Shown here: in pieces, positions 7,747-16,231 of the stretch | How the letters are laid out: each line of letters opens with the position of its first letter | Position numbering within the stretch: position 1 is the first letter of the stretch | DNA from: Saprospiraceae bacterium | GTDB taxonomy: Bacteria; Bacteroidota; Bacteroidia; Chitinophagales; Saprospiraceae | Assembly: GCA_020846655.1 (NCBI GenBank) | Contig: JADLDL010000299.1 | Coordinates: 1-42,112 of the forward strand | DNA: 42,112 nt | Direction of reading: 5' to 3' | Position numbers and translations under genes: made by a program | The notes under the pieces: model-generated | Databases searched by the model: none | What the model was told of the DNA's origin: nothing | Seen by the model: the letters and a program-made list of their open reading frames with translations, nothing else

Positions 7747-7776
7747 ATTGCACGTTTGGCGAAACACTTATCTTTG
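7747..7776 (+). promoter_or_regulatory. Promoter for the first susC leader (ATTG-N18-TATCTTTG)
   Basis: The -7 box TATCTTTG (7769-7776) is an exact TAnnTTTG match. ATTG at 7747-7750 sits 18 bases upstream, close to the TTTG -33 element. Transcription would begin near 7782, giving a leader of roughly 345 bases before the ATG at 8129. Confidence 0.6.
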
Positions 7777-8128
7777 GTATTGCTGATTAGGTCTTTGACC
7801 ACAATTCTTACCTTTATAATCCTTCATCAGTTTCCAACCAATTCAAACTTTTGGAGTCGGACAGGCTTTCTGTGGTAAATGACGACCTAGTTGTCATTAA
7901 GCCTGTCTTTGTGCCTCAACGCGAGTTTCCGGCACATTTTCCACGGTTTTGAATAATCGCTTTCCTACCAACTCAATTTTCTGGAAGTCATCCCGTCGCG
8001 GGTGACCGCTTGCTCTATTTGTCTGCAAGACAAGGCTTGTAATCGCCTCGATGGGTCGGCGCGCTGTACAGTTGCGCCCACACAGAAGCCTTATTCATTT
8101 AATTTTTTAACTAAACTATTCTATTGGT
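7777..8128 (+). promoter_or_regulatory. Long structured 5' leader of the first susC
   Basis: This stretch has no convincing gene. It contains two imperfect copies of a 28-29 base element at 7831-7858 and 7961-7989; both start TTTCC-A/T-ACCAA and end near GGA-GTC. Each copy is followed by a hairpin. The first is nested: GACAGGCTT at 7860-7868 pairs with 7899-7907, and inside it AATGAC at 7878-7883 pairs with 7893-7898. The second is at 7987-8006, GTCA-CCCG pairing with CGGGTGAC across one bulged base and a 3-base loop. A further small palindrome, ACAAGGCTTGT, lies near 8030-8041. The arrangement suggests a regulatory leader or a small RNA. No known riboswitch was recognised. Confidence 0.5.
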
Positions 8129-11100
8129 ATGAAGCGATTACAAACAACCCTGATTCTGCTATTTGCGATAGCAGGATTAGCCATGGGCCAGCGCACCGTC
8201 GTTGGCACCGTGAAAGGCGACGATGGTGATGCACTCATCGGCGCCTCCGTCCGGGTAAAGGGCTCCAACGTGGGTGCCGTAACCGATGTCGACGGGAAAT
8301 ATTCCGTAGCCGTGCCTGCCGGCTCCACCACCCTGGTCATTATGTATACCGGGTATTCCACCAAAGAAGTTGAACTTGGCGCCTCCAATGTGGTGGACGT
8401 ACAGCTCGCTTCCGGTCAAGTGCTTCAGGAAGCCGTGGTAACGGCCATGGGTATCACCCGTTCGGAAAAAGCCCTTGGGTACACCGTTTCCAAGGTCGAC
8501 GGCTCTACCGTGACCGGTTCCGGGGAGGTCAATGCCATTCAGGCGCTGGCCGCGAAATCCTCAGGGGTACAGGTTATTGGCTCCGGCGGTACGCCGGGGG
8601 CCTCGTCCAAGATCCTGATCCGGGGCAACTCCTCGTTCCAGTTGGACAACCAGCCGCTGATCGTGATCGACAACATCCCGTACGACAACGCGGTCAACAC
8701 CGTGATCGGGGGCGACTATCCCTTCAACCCGAATTTGCAGGGGGTGAATGAATCGAACCGCGCCCTGGACATCAACCCGGACGACATTGAGAACATCTCC
8801 GTGTTGAAAGGGCCTTCCGCCAGTGCTTTGTATGGCACCCGGGCTGCCAACGGCGTCATCATGATCACCACCAAAAAAGGCGCAAAAGGCAAGTTGAAAG
8901 TAAGTTACAACGCCTCCTACAGCACCGACGAGGTGAACCGCCTGCCCGAGTTGCAACAACAGTACGGCCAGGGCGCCGGCGGCGGCGCTGCCGTGCGCGA
9001 TGCCAACAACGTGATAATCGGCAGCAACCCGGTCGGCAACCCGGGCACAGAAACGGCCAACAACTGGGGCCCGGCTATCACCGGACAAGCCTTCGACAAC
9101 CTGGACACGTATTTCCAGCGCGGCAAATCCATCAGCAACAATTTTTCGATTTCGGGTGGTAACGACAACACCACCTTCCGGTTCTCGTACGGCAATGCCA
9201 ACCAAACAGGTATTGTACCGAACACCGACCTGAAGCGCAATGCTTTCCGCATAAGCGCCACGACCGGGGTAGAAAAGTTCAAGGTGACGGTGAATGCTGC
9301 CTACACGACCATTCAGGACACGAAAGCACAAAACGGCAGCAACCTGTCGGGCGTCATGCTGGCCCTGACCCGTATGCCGGCCGACTTTGATGTGCTGGGC
9401 GGTACCGGTGCCAAAGGCTACGAAAACGCCGACGGCTCGCAGCACACCTATTTTTCTGCGTACGACAACCCCATGTGGTCGGCCTATCACAACCCGAACA
9501 CCTCTAACCTGGGCCGTTTCACCGCTTCCGTTGGGTTTGATTACATGCCCCTGGACTGGCTGACGTTTACCATGCGGATGGGCACGGACATGTACAACGA
9601 CAAACGCCGTCAAATCTGGGACATTGGCTCGCAAAACTTTGACCCGCGCGGCGAGGTTTGGGAATCCAACATTCGCCACGAAGAGTTGAACACCGACTTT
9701 CTGGCCCGGATCAACAAACGTTTTGGCGATATCTCCACCAGCATCACCCTGGGTTCGCAGTTGAACCACCGTTCGGACATCATCAACTTCGCACGGGGTT
9801 CTGTATTGGCTGCCGCCAACTACTACAACCTGAAAAATGCGTCGATTTTGTATGCCGACAACGACGAAAAAATCCGCCGCGTAGCCGGTGTGTTTGGAAC
9901 ATTGGACATTGGTTACAAAGACTTTATCTACCTGACCGTTGGCGCCCGCAACGACTGGGCATCTACGTTTGGGCCAAAAGCCAAAAACAGTTTCCTGTAC
10001 CCGAACGCGTCCTTGTCGTTTGTGCCCACCGAGTTGATGGAAAGCAGCGACATCTTGTCGTACCTGAAAATCCGCGCTTCGTTTGCACAAGCCGGCCGGG
10101 AGCCCTTGATTTACAGCTCGCGCACCTACTACGGCCGTCCGACCTTTACGGATGGCTTTACCAACGGTATCGGTTTTCCGTACCTGGGCCAGAATGGTTT
10201 TGTCATTGGCATCAGCAACCCGAATGTGTTGGGCAACGAAGTACTGCGCCCGGAAATCAACACCTCTTATGAGGCAGGTTTTGATATCCACCTGTGGAAA
10301 AGACGCGCACGCGCTGCCTTCACGTACTACCACTCCAAATCGACCGATTTGTTGATCCAACGGCCGATTGCCTCCACCTCGGGTTTTGCATTCTACACCA
10401 GCAATGCGGGTGAAATGGAGAACAAAGGTGTGGAAATTGACTTGGATGTAGACGTCGTGCGCAGCAAAGACTTCACCTGGACAGTAGGCGGCAATTTCAC
10501 CAGAAACCGCAACAAAGTACTCAAACTCGCTCCGGGTGTTGACCAGTTCAGCGTTGAAACGGCGTTTACCGGCATTAACCCCTTCGCCATTGTGGGCCAG
10601 CCCTACGGCGCGTTGTTCGGCTCCAAATGGGAACGCAACGACCAGGGACAACTCATCATCGGCGCCAACGGTTTGCCCTTGGTCAACCGCCAGGACAACT
10701 TCCTGGGCAACCCCTATCCGGACTACACCATCGCTGCGCGCAATACCTTCAAATTCAAAGGCCTGAGCCTCACCGCCCTGGTCGACATCCGCGAAGGCGG
10801 CGCTTTGTGGAACGGTACGTATGCGCGCCTCAACCGCATCGGCCGCACCCAGGAGTCGGCAGATGGTCGCGACAAATACTACATCATTGACGGGGTAAAA
10901 GCAGACGGTACCCCCAACGACATCCGCATCAGCGCGTTGCAGTACTTCTCCACGTTTAAAGGCGACGGCGGTGCATACGCCGTAGAAAATGCGATCCAGG
11001 ACGGCTCGTGGATCCGCCTGCGGGAAGTAACCCTGAACTATGATTTCCCGAAATTCGCTGACTTCATCGGTGGGCTGGGCATTTTTGTAACAGGCCGCAA

Positions 11101-11239
11101 CCTTTGGCTGAAAACGGACTACCAGGGAGTTGACCCGGAAACGAGCCTGACGGGCGCCGGTTCCAATACCGGTGGTTTCGATTATTTCAACATGCCGAAC
11201 ACCCGCTCGTTTATCGTCGGTTTGCGCGCCAACTTTTAA
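8129..11239 (+). CDS. SusC/RagA-family TonB-dependent outer-membrane transporter
   Basis: This 1036-residue protein is a complete SusC-like receptor. It begins with a signal peptide (1-20, cleaved before QRTVVG). A carboxypeptidase-regulatory-like beta sandwich follows (about 22-95), then a TonB-box region (EAVVTAMGIT, 101-110). The plug domain includes SKILIRGNSSFQLDNQPLIV and SVLKGPSASALYGTRAANG (about 115-250), and a 22-strand-type barrel ends in FIVGLRANF with the terminal aromatic needed for barrel assembly. It would import a large nutrient through the outer membrane using energy from the ExbB-ExbD-TonB complex, with its SusD partner as lid. The substrate is unknown because no glycoside hydrolase, peptidase or regulator is adjacent. 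It lacks an STN domain, so it is not an anti-sigma signalling receptor. The susD gene starts 24 bases after its stop. Confidence 0.95.
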   Translation: MKRLQTTLILLFAIAGLAMGQRTVVGTVKGDDGDALIGASVRVKGSNVGAVTDVDGKYSVAVPAGSTTLVIMYTGYSTKEVELGASNVVDVQLASGQVLQEAVVTAMGITRSEKALGYTVSKVDGSTVTGSGEVNAIQALAAKSSGVQVIGSGGTPGASSKILIRGNSSFQLDNQPLIVIDNIPYDNAVNTVIGGDYPFNPNLQGVNESNRALDINPDDIENISVLKGPSASALYGTRAANGVIMITTKKGAKGKLKVSYNASYSTDEVNRLPELQQQYGQGAGGGAAVRDANNVIIGSNPVGNPGTETANNWGPAITGQAFDNLDTYFQRGKSISNNFSISGGNDNTTFRFSYGNANQTGIVPNTDLKRNAFRISATTGVEKFKVTVNAAYTTIQDTKAQNGSNLSGVMLALTRMPADFDVLGGTGAKGYENADGSQHTYFSAYDNPMWSAYHNPNTSNLGRFTASVGFDYMPLDWLTFTMRMGTDMYNDKRRQIWDIGSQNFDPRGEVWESNIRHEELNTDFLARINKRFGDISTSITLGSQLNHRSDIINFARGSVLAAANYYNLKNASILYADNDEKIRRVAGVFGTLDIGYKDFIYLTVGARNDWASTFGPKAKNSFLYPNASLSFVPTELMESSDILSYLKIRASFAQAGREPLIYSSRTYYGRPTFTDGFTNGIGFPYLGQNGFVIGISNPNVLGNEVLRPEINTSYEAGFDIHLWKRRARAAFTYYHSKSTDLLIQRPIASTSGFAFYTSNAGEMENKGVEIDLDVDVVRSKDFTWTVGGNFTRNRNKVLKLAPGVDQFSVETAFTGINPFAIVGQPYGALFGSKWERNDQGQLIIGANGLPLVNRQDNFLGNPYPDYTIAARNTFKFKGLSLTALVDIREGGALWNGTYARLNRIGRTQESADGRDKYYIIDGVKADGTPNDIRISALQYFSTFKGDGGAYAVENAIQDGSWIRLREVTLNYDFPKFADFIGGLGIFVTGRNLWLKTDYQGVDPETSLTGAGSNTGGFDYFNMPNTRSFIVGLRANF

Positions 11240-11263
11240 TTTTTGACTCAAAATTTGTATTCA

Positions 11264-12625
11264 ATGAAAAAGATAATTGCTCTATATGCACTCCTGGCGC
11301 TGGTTATATTCCAGACCGGCTGCAAAAAATTTGTGGACGGATACGACGTATCGCCCAACGACCCGGCTGATGTAAACATCGAAGTCTTGTTGACCGGGGC
11401 GCAAGTAGCCACTTTCAGCAACTACACCGGCAACCTGGCCCGCCTGCCGGCGGTGTTGACCAATCAACTGGCCGGCCGGCAATTTCAGTTTGAAGATTTC
11501 CACCAATACATCATCCGGGAAACAGCCCTCGACAACGAGTTCCAGCAGCTGTACAACGGCGCGATGATCAACGCAGAGCAGTTGATCCTCAAAGCCGGCG
11601 ACGACAACAAGTACTACCGGGGCATTGGCCGGGTGATCAAGGCCATGAACCTGGGTCTGGCTACCGACATGTGGGGCGATGTACCGAACAGCGAAGCCCT
11701 GCGCGGGCTGGAGGGCGAAGCCCAGTTTAACCCGGCGTACGACGCCCAGGAAATCGTGCTGCGCGACATCCAGTCGAGCCTCGACCTGGCGATTCAGGAT
11801 TTCAACAGCGCGGATACCGACAACATCAAATTGCCCGGAGAAGACGACCTGATTTTTGGCGGCGACCCGGCACTGTGGCGCAATGCTGCCCGTATCCTGA
11901 AGGCACGCTATTACAACCGCCTGAGCAAACGCGATGCAGCTGGATCGGCCAATTCGGCGCTGGCTGTGCTGGACGAGGCCTACGCTGACGGCCTCAGCGG
12001 CAGCGGCGACGATATGATGGCGTATTTCGGTGAAGCAGCCAACGAGTGGAACCAATGGTATGCCTTCGAGCAGCAGCGCTCCGGTTACCTGACCATGAAC
12101 CAGTTTTTCCTTGACCAGTTGGTGGGCGACCCGCGGCTGCCGCTGTATGCCACCGCCAACGGCGACGGCAATTACGATGATCAGCAGCCCATCGGCCCGT
12201 ACTACAGCGGCCTTTCGTCCTCCTTGCCGCTGATTACTTATTTTGAGGCCAAGTTTATCGAGGCAGAAGCCGCGCTGCGCGCCAACAACAAAACGCGGGC
12301 CGCCTCGGCCTTCAATGATGCCGTAAAAGCCAACCTGGGCAAACTGGGCGTAGCCGACCCGGCTTACCTGGCGACCCACGCCAACGAAACCGACGCGACC
12401 ATCACGCTGGAAAAAATCATGACCCAGAAGTACCTGGCCATGTTTACCCAGCCGGAAGTGTGGGCCGACTGGCGCCGCACCAACCTGCCGGCGCTGACGC
12501 CCAATGCGGGCGCCACGCTGACGGCGATTCCGCGCCGGATTATTACGCCGCAAACCGAACGGTTGTACAACACCAAGGCCGTTGTCACGTCCGACATTCT
12601 GACACCGGTTTGGTGGGATAATTAA
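11264..12625 (+). CDS. SusD/RagB-family nutrient-binding outer-membrane lipoprotein
   Basis: This 453-residue lipoprotein is the surface lid of the SusC barrel encoded just upstream. The signal peptide ends at FQTGC (Cys20). The body has the SusD pattern: an N-terminal segment after CKKFVDGYDVSPNDP, a helical TPR-like core (GIGRVIKAMNLGLATDMWGDVPNSEAL about 122-148, with the recurring DMWGDVP/ALR motif), the segment ARILKARYYNRLS, and the C-terminal signature EKIMTQKYLAMFTQPEVWADWRRTN. It most resembles the SusD-like_2 subgroup. The frame is open to 11243, but MKK at 11264 gives the correct lipoprotein signal. A terminator follows. Confidence 0.93.
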   Translation: MKKIIALYALLALVIFQTGCKKFVDGYDVSPNDPADVNIEVLLTGAQVATFSNYTGNLARLPAVLTNQLAGRQFQFEDFHQYIIRETALDNEFQQLYNGAMINAEQLILKAGDDNKYYRGIGRVIKAMNLGLATDMWGDVPNSEALRGLEGEAQFNPAYDAQEIVLRDIQSSLDLAIQDFNSADTDNIKLPGEDDLIFGGDPALWRNAARILKARYYNRLSKRDAAGSANSALAVLDEAYADGLSGSGDDMMAYFGEAANEWNQWYAFEQQRSGYLTMNQFFLDQLVGDPRLPLYATANGDGNYDDQQPIGPYYSGLSSSLPLITYFEAKFIEAEAALRANNKTRAASAFNDAVKANLGKLGVADPAYLATHANETDATITLEKIMTQKYLAMFTQPEVWADWRRTNLPALTPNAGATLTAIPRRIITPQTERLYNTKAVVTSDILTPVWWDN

Positions 12626-12650
12626 GCTGTAAATTGTTTTTTAAACCTCT

Positions 12651-12689
12651 GAAGGCTGTCCGTTTCCAAACGGGCAGCCTTCTTTTTTT
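12651..12689 (+). terminator. Intrinsic terminator of the first susCD pair
   Basis: GAAGGCTG-TCCGTTT (12651-12665) pairs with 12668-12682 with one wobble, followed by seven T (12683-12689). It starts 26 bases after the susD stop. Confidence 0.9.
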
Positions 12690-13000
12690 GGAGTGGCTGC
12701 GGGGGCTGGGTTTGGGATAAAAAGCGGGCCAAAACAGAGAAATTTCGCCGGCATTTGCCACATTTCCCCCAGACCCTACTTTGCCATACCGGATTCTTGC
12801 AATGTCGCTTTTGTACCAGAATAAATTTCATGCGCAGCATATCTCGTCAAATTTTCAATACCTTTGCACAGTAAGCACCCGTTTTGCGTGGGTATTTAGC
12901 CAAAAAACATGCCCGGCAAGACATATTCCCCTACTGGATGAAAACCAGTTTTTGCTTGTAATCTGTCAACAAAATTATTTAACCAAATCTAACTTTTCGT
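12690..13000 (+). promoter_or_regulatory. Upstream region of the second susC with a -7 box
   Basis: No gene is visible here. An exact -7 box TACCTTTG lies at 12859-12866, which would start transcription near 12872 and leave a leader of about 130 bases. No good -33 TTTG precedes it. GCTTGTAATC (about 12954-12963) also occurs in the leader of the first susC (about 8034-8043), and the bases around both ATGs are nearly the same (GTATGAAGCGATTAC). The two leaders therefore share a remnant of common ancestry, but this one lacks the repeat-hairpin modules. Confidence 0.5.
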
Positions 13001-16000
13001 ATGAAGCGATTACTAACAACCATTTGGTTGGTGTTAGCTGTTGTGGGTTTTGCACTTGCACAGCGCACCGTAGTAGGTACGGTGAAAGGCGACGATGGAG
13101 AGCCCCTGATTGGCGCAACCGTTTCCGTAAAGGGAACGACTGGCGGCGGGCGCACTGACATCGAAGGCAAATACTCCGTACTTGTACCCGCGGGCTCCTC
13201 TGTGCTCGTATTTTCCTACACCGGCTATCAAAGTCAAGAAATTACGCTGGGCGCATCCAACGTAGTTGACTTGGTGCTGGCAGGTGGCATCCAACTGGGT
13301 GAAACCGTGGTAACCGCCCTGGGCGTTTCCCGCTACAAAAATGAACTGCCGTATTCTGCTCAAAAAGTAGGCGGCGAGGATGTGAGCAACGTCCGCAACC
13401 AGAACGTGGTGAACTCCCTGTCGGGTAAAGTAGCCGGTCTGGAAATCCGCCGCAACAACAACCTCGGCGGTTCCACCAACATCGTGCTGCGGGGTACCAA
13501 ATCGTTGACCAACGACAACCAGGCGTTGTTTGTGGTAGACGGTGTGCCTATCGACAACTCGAACACCAACGAAGCCGACCAACGTCGCGGCCGCCTTGGC
13601 TACGACTACGGCAACGCCGCTTCCGACATCAACTCCGACGACATTGAGTCGGTAACGGTGCTGAAAGGCGCCGCCGCTTCCGCTCTGTACGGTTCGCGCG
13701 CGTCCAACGGCGTAGTGATGATCACGACCAAAAAAGGCACCAAGAAAAAAGGTATCGGCATTTCCGTCAATTCGGGGATGAACTTTGGCAACTACGACAA
13801 ATCCACCTTCGTAGACATCCAGGACAAGTACGGCGCTGGCTACGGCCAGTTCTACGAAGACCCGTCCGGCTACTTCCTGTACCGCGACATCGACGAAAAC
13901 GGCACCGAAGACCTGGTGGTCACCACCAGTGAAGACGCTTCCTGGGGCCCTGCGTTCGACCCGAATTTGCAGGTATACCAGTGGGATGCCTTCGACGTTT
14001 CTTCGCCGAACTACGGCAAAGCCCGTCCTTGGGTAGCCGCTACCAACGGCCCGTCTTCCATTTTCGAAACCGCCGTCGGGATCAGCAACAGCATCATGAT
14101 TGATGGCAGTACCGAAAAAGGCTACTTCAAACTGGGCTACACCAAAAACACCGACAAGGGGATCATGCCGAACAGTAACATCGACAAAGACCTGATCAAC
14201 TTCGGTGCTTCGTACAACCTGACGGACAAACTGAATTTCTCTGCGTCGATCAACTACACCTCCACCGATGGTTTGGGCCGTTATGGCACGGGTTACGACT
14301 CGAAAAACCTGATGGGCAACTTCCGCCAGTGGTGGCAGACCAACGTAGACGTTCAGGAGATGCGCGCTGCCTATGAGCGCACCAAACAAAACATCACCTG
14401 GAACTGGGCTGACCCGACCGATTTGGCCCCCATTTACTGGGACAACCCCTACTGGACACGTTTCGAAAACTACCAGAACGACCACCGCAACCGCTACTTC
14501 GGCAACATCGCGCTGAACTACAAACTGACGAGCTGGCTGAACCTGATGGGCCGCGTTTCGCTCGACCAGTACGACGAAATCCAGGAAGAACGCATTGCTC
14601 TGGGCAGTATCGACGTTTCGGAATACTCCCGTTTCAACCGCAACTTCCGCGAGATGAACTACGACCTGCTGTTGGAAGTTCCGCAGATGAGCATCACGGA
14701 CGCGTTGAAATTTGACGCATTGATCGGTGGCAACGTTCGCAGAACGGATATTTCCTCCATCCGTGCACAAACCAACGGCGGCTTGGCGCTGCCGCGTTTG
14801 TATGCGCTCAGCAACTCGAAAAACGACCTGCAAGCACCGGCAGAAGCGGCTTCGCAACTGGAAGTGGATGGTATCTTTGGAAAAGTTGGCTTTGTGTACA
14901 ACCGTTGGGCGATTCTGGACCTCACGATCCGTCGTGACCGCGCCTCCTCGCTTCCGGAAGGCAACAACAGCTACATCTATCCTTCGGCATCCTTGGGTGT
15001 GATCTTCTCGGAATTCCTGGGCGACAACTCCTTTATCTCCTTCGGTAAAGCACGGGTCAACTACGCCTCTGTGAGTAACACAGCTCCTCCGCTGAGCGTT
15101 TATGACGTCTACAACGTCAATACGCCATTTGGCGATGCGTCCAATATCTCTTTGCCGGTAACGAAAAACAACTCCGATTTGAAACCGGAGTTCACCAACA
15201 GCCTGGAGGCCGGTTTGGAAATGCGTTTTGCCAAAGACCGCTTCGGCTTCGACGTAACGGTATACCAAACGAAAACGTATGACCAGATCATCCCGGTTGC
15301 CGTTTCGCGGGCTACGGGCTACAGCGCCAAATTCCTGAACATCGGCGAAGTTCAAAACAAAGGTGTGGAACTTTCCGCCTTCCTCCGTCCGGTACACACC
15401 CGCGACCTGAGCTGGCGCGTCGAATTGAACTGGGCCAGAAACCGCAACGAAGTGGTTGACCTGGGCGGCAGCATCGACAACCTCCAGTTGTCTTCCTCGC
15501 AAGGCGGTGTGAGCGTCAATGCGACTCTCGGCCAAGCCTACGGCACGATCCGCGGCAACAACTTCGTGTACAACGACAAAGGTGAAAAAGTTGTGGGCCC
15601 GAACGGCCGTTATCGCCTGAGCGCTACGTCCAACGAAGTGATCGGTAACGTAAACCCGGATTGGATCGGTGGTATCACCAACTCCCTGCGCTACAAAAAC
15701 ATCACCCTTGGCTTCCTGATCGACGTCAAACAAGGCGGCGACGTGTTCTCGCTCGATATGTACTACGGCTTGGCTACGGGTATCCCGGTTGAAACCGCTG
15801 GTAAAAACGACCTGGGCAACGACCTGCGCCTTCCACTCGACCAGGGTGGTGGCATCATCAACCCGGGTGTAAAAGACGATGGCACACCGAACGACATCCG
15901 TATCGCTGCTACCGACTTTGGTGTATTCGGCTACCGCCGCAAACCGGCTGCTGCGTTCATCTACGATGCCAGCTTCGTGAAACTGCGTGAAGTAAACCTG

Positions 16001-16213
16001 TCCTGGGACCTGCCCAGCACCCTCTTGGGCAACAACCGCATTTTCAAAGGCGTCACCTTGGGCGTATATGGCCGCAACCTGTGGATCATCCACAAAAACT
16101 TGCCCTATGCTGATCCGGAAGATGGACTTTCCTCCGGCAACGTACAAGGCTATCAAGCGGGTAGCTACCCGACTGTTCGCACCTTCGGTGCCAACCTTAA
16201 TTTAAAATTCTAA
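13001..16213 (+). CDS. SusC/RagA-family TonB-dependent outer-membrane transporter (second copy)
   Basis: This is a 1070-residue SusC-like receptor with signal peptide (1-20), regulatory-like beta sandwich (22-95), TonB-box region (ETVVTALGVS, 101-110), plug (NIVLRGTKSLTNDNQALFVV; SVTVLKGAAASALYGSRASNG) and a barrel ending in GANLNLKF. The first 110 residues align with the other SusC without gaps and are very similar (QRTVVGTVKGDDG is identical). The barrel differs strongly, as expected for paralogs with different ligands. It is paired with the SusD-like gene 18 bases downstream. The predicted role is TonB-powered uptake of an unknown, probably oligomeric, nutrient. No substrate-processing enzyme is encoded nearby. 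Confidence 0.95.
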   Translation: MKRLLTTIWLVLAVVGFALAQRTVVGTVKGDDGEPLIGATVSVKGTTGGGRTDIEGKYSVLVPAGSSVLVFSYTGYQSQEITLGASNVVDLVLAGGIQLGETVVTALGVSRYKNELPYSAQKVGGEDVSNVRNQNVVNSLSGKVAGLEIRRNNNLGGSTNIVLRGTKSLTNDNQALFVVDGVPIDNSNTNEADQRRGRLGYDYGNAASDINSDDIESVTVLKGAAASALYGSRASNGVVMITTKKGTKKKGIGISVNSGMNFGNYDKSTFVDIQDKYGAGYGQFYEDPSGYFLYRDIDENGTEDLVVTTSEDASWGPAFDPNLQVYQWDAFDVSSPNYGKARPWVAATNGPSSIFETAVGISNSIMIDGSTEKGYFKLGYTKNTDKGIMPNSNIDKDLINFGASYNLTDKLNFSASINYTSTDGLGRYGTGYDSKNLMGNFRQWWQTNVDVQEMRAAYERTKQNITWNWADPTDLAPIYWDNPYWTRFENYQNDHRNRYFGNIALNYKLTSWLNLMGRVSLDQYDEIQEERIALGSIDVSEYSRFNRNFREMNYDLLLEVPQMSITDALKFDALIGGNVRRTDISSIRAQTNGGLALPRLYALSNSKNDLQAPAEAASQLEVDGIFGKVGFVYNRWAILDLTIRRDRASSLPEGNNSYIYPSASLGVIFSEFLGDNSFISFGKARVNYASVSNTAPPLSVYDVYNVNTPFGDASNISLPVTKNNSDLKPEFTNSLEAGLEMRFAKDRFGFDVTVYQTKTYDQIIPVAVSRATGYSAKFLNIGEVQNKGVELSAFLRPVHTRDLSWRVELNWARNRNEVVDLGGSIDNLQLSSSQGGVSVNATLGQAYGTIRGNNFVYNDKGEKVVGPNGRYRLSATSNEVIGNVNPDWIGGITNSLRYKNITLGFLIDVKQGGDVFSLDMYYGLATGIPVETAGKNDLGNDLRLPLDQGGGIINPGVKDDGTPNDIRIAATDFGVFGYRRKPAAAFIYDASFVKLREVNLSWDLPSTLLGNNRIFKGVTLGVYGRNLWIIHKNLPYADPEDGLSSGNVQGYQAGSYPTVRTFGANLNLKF

Positions 16214-16231
16214 CCCAATAGAATATAGCAC

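Noticed and set aside
8561-11251. An 896-codon open frame opposite the first susC
   Set aside because: It is the antisense shadow of a certain SusC gene, with no domain, no signal and odd composition (Val/His/Gln-rich).
13034-16156. A 1040-codon open frame opposite the second susC
   Set aside because: Same reason: it mirrors the SusC reading frame and reads as low-complexity Val/Asp/Arg sequence without any family features.
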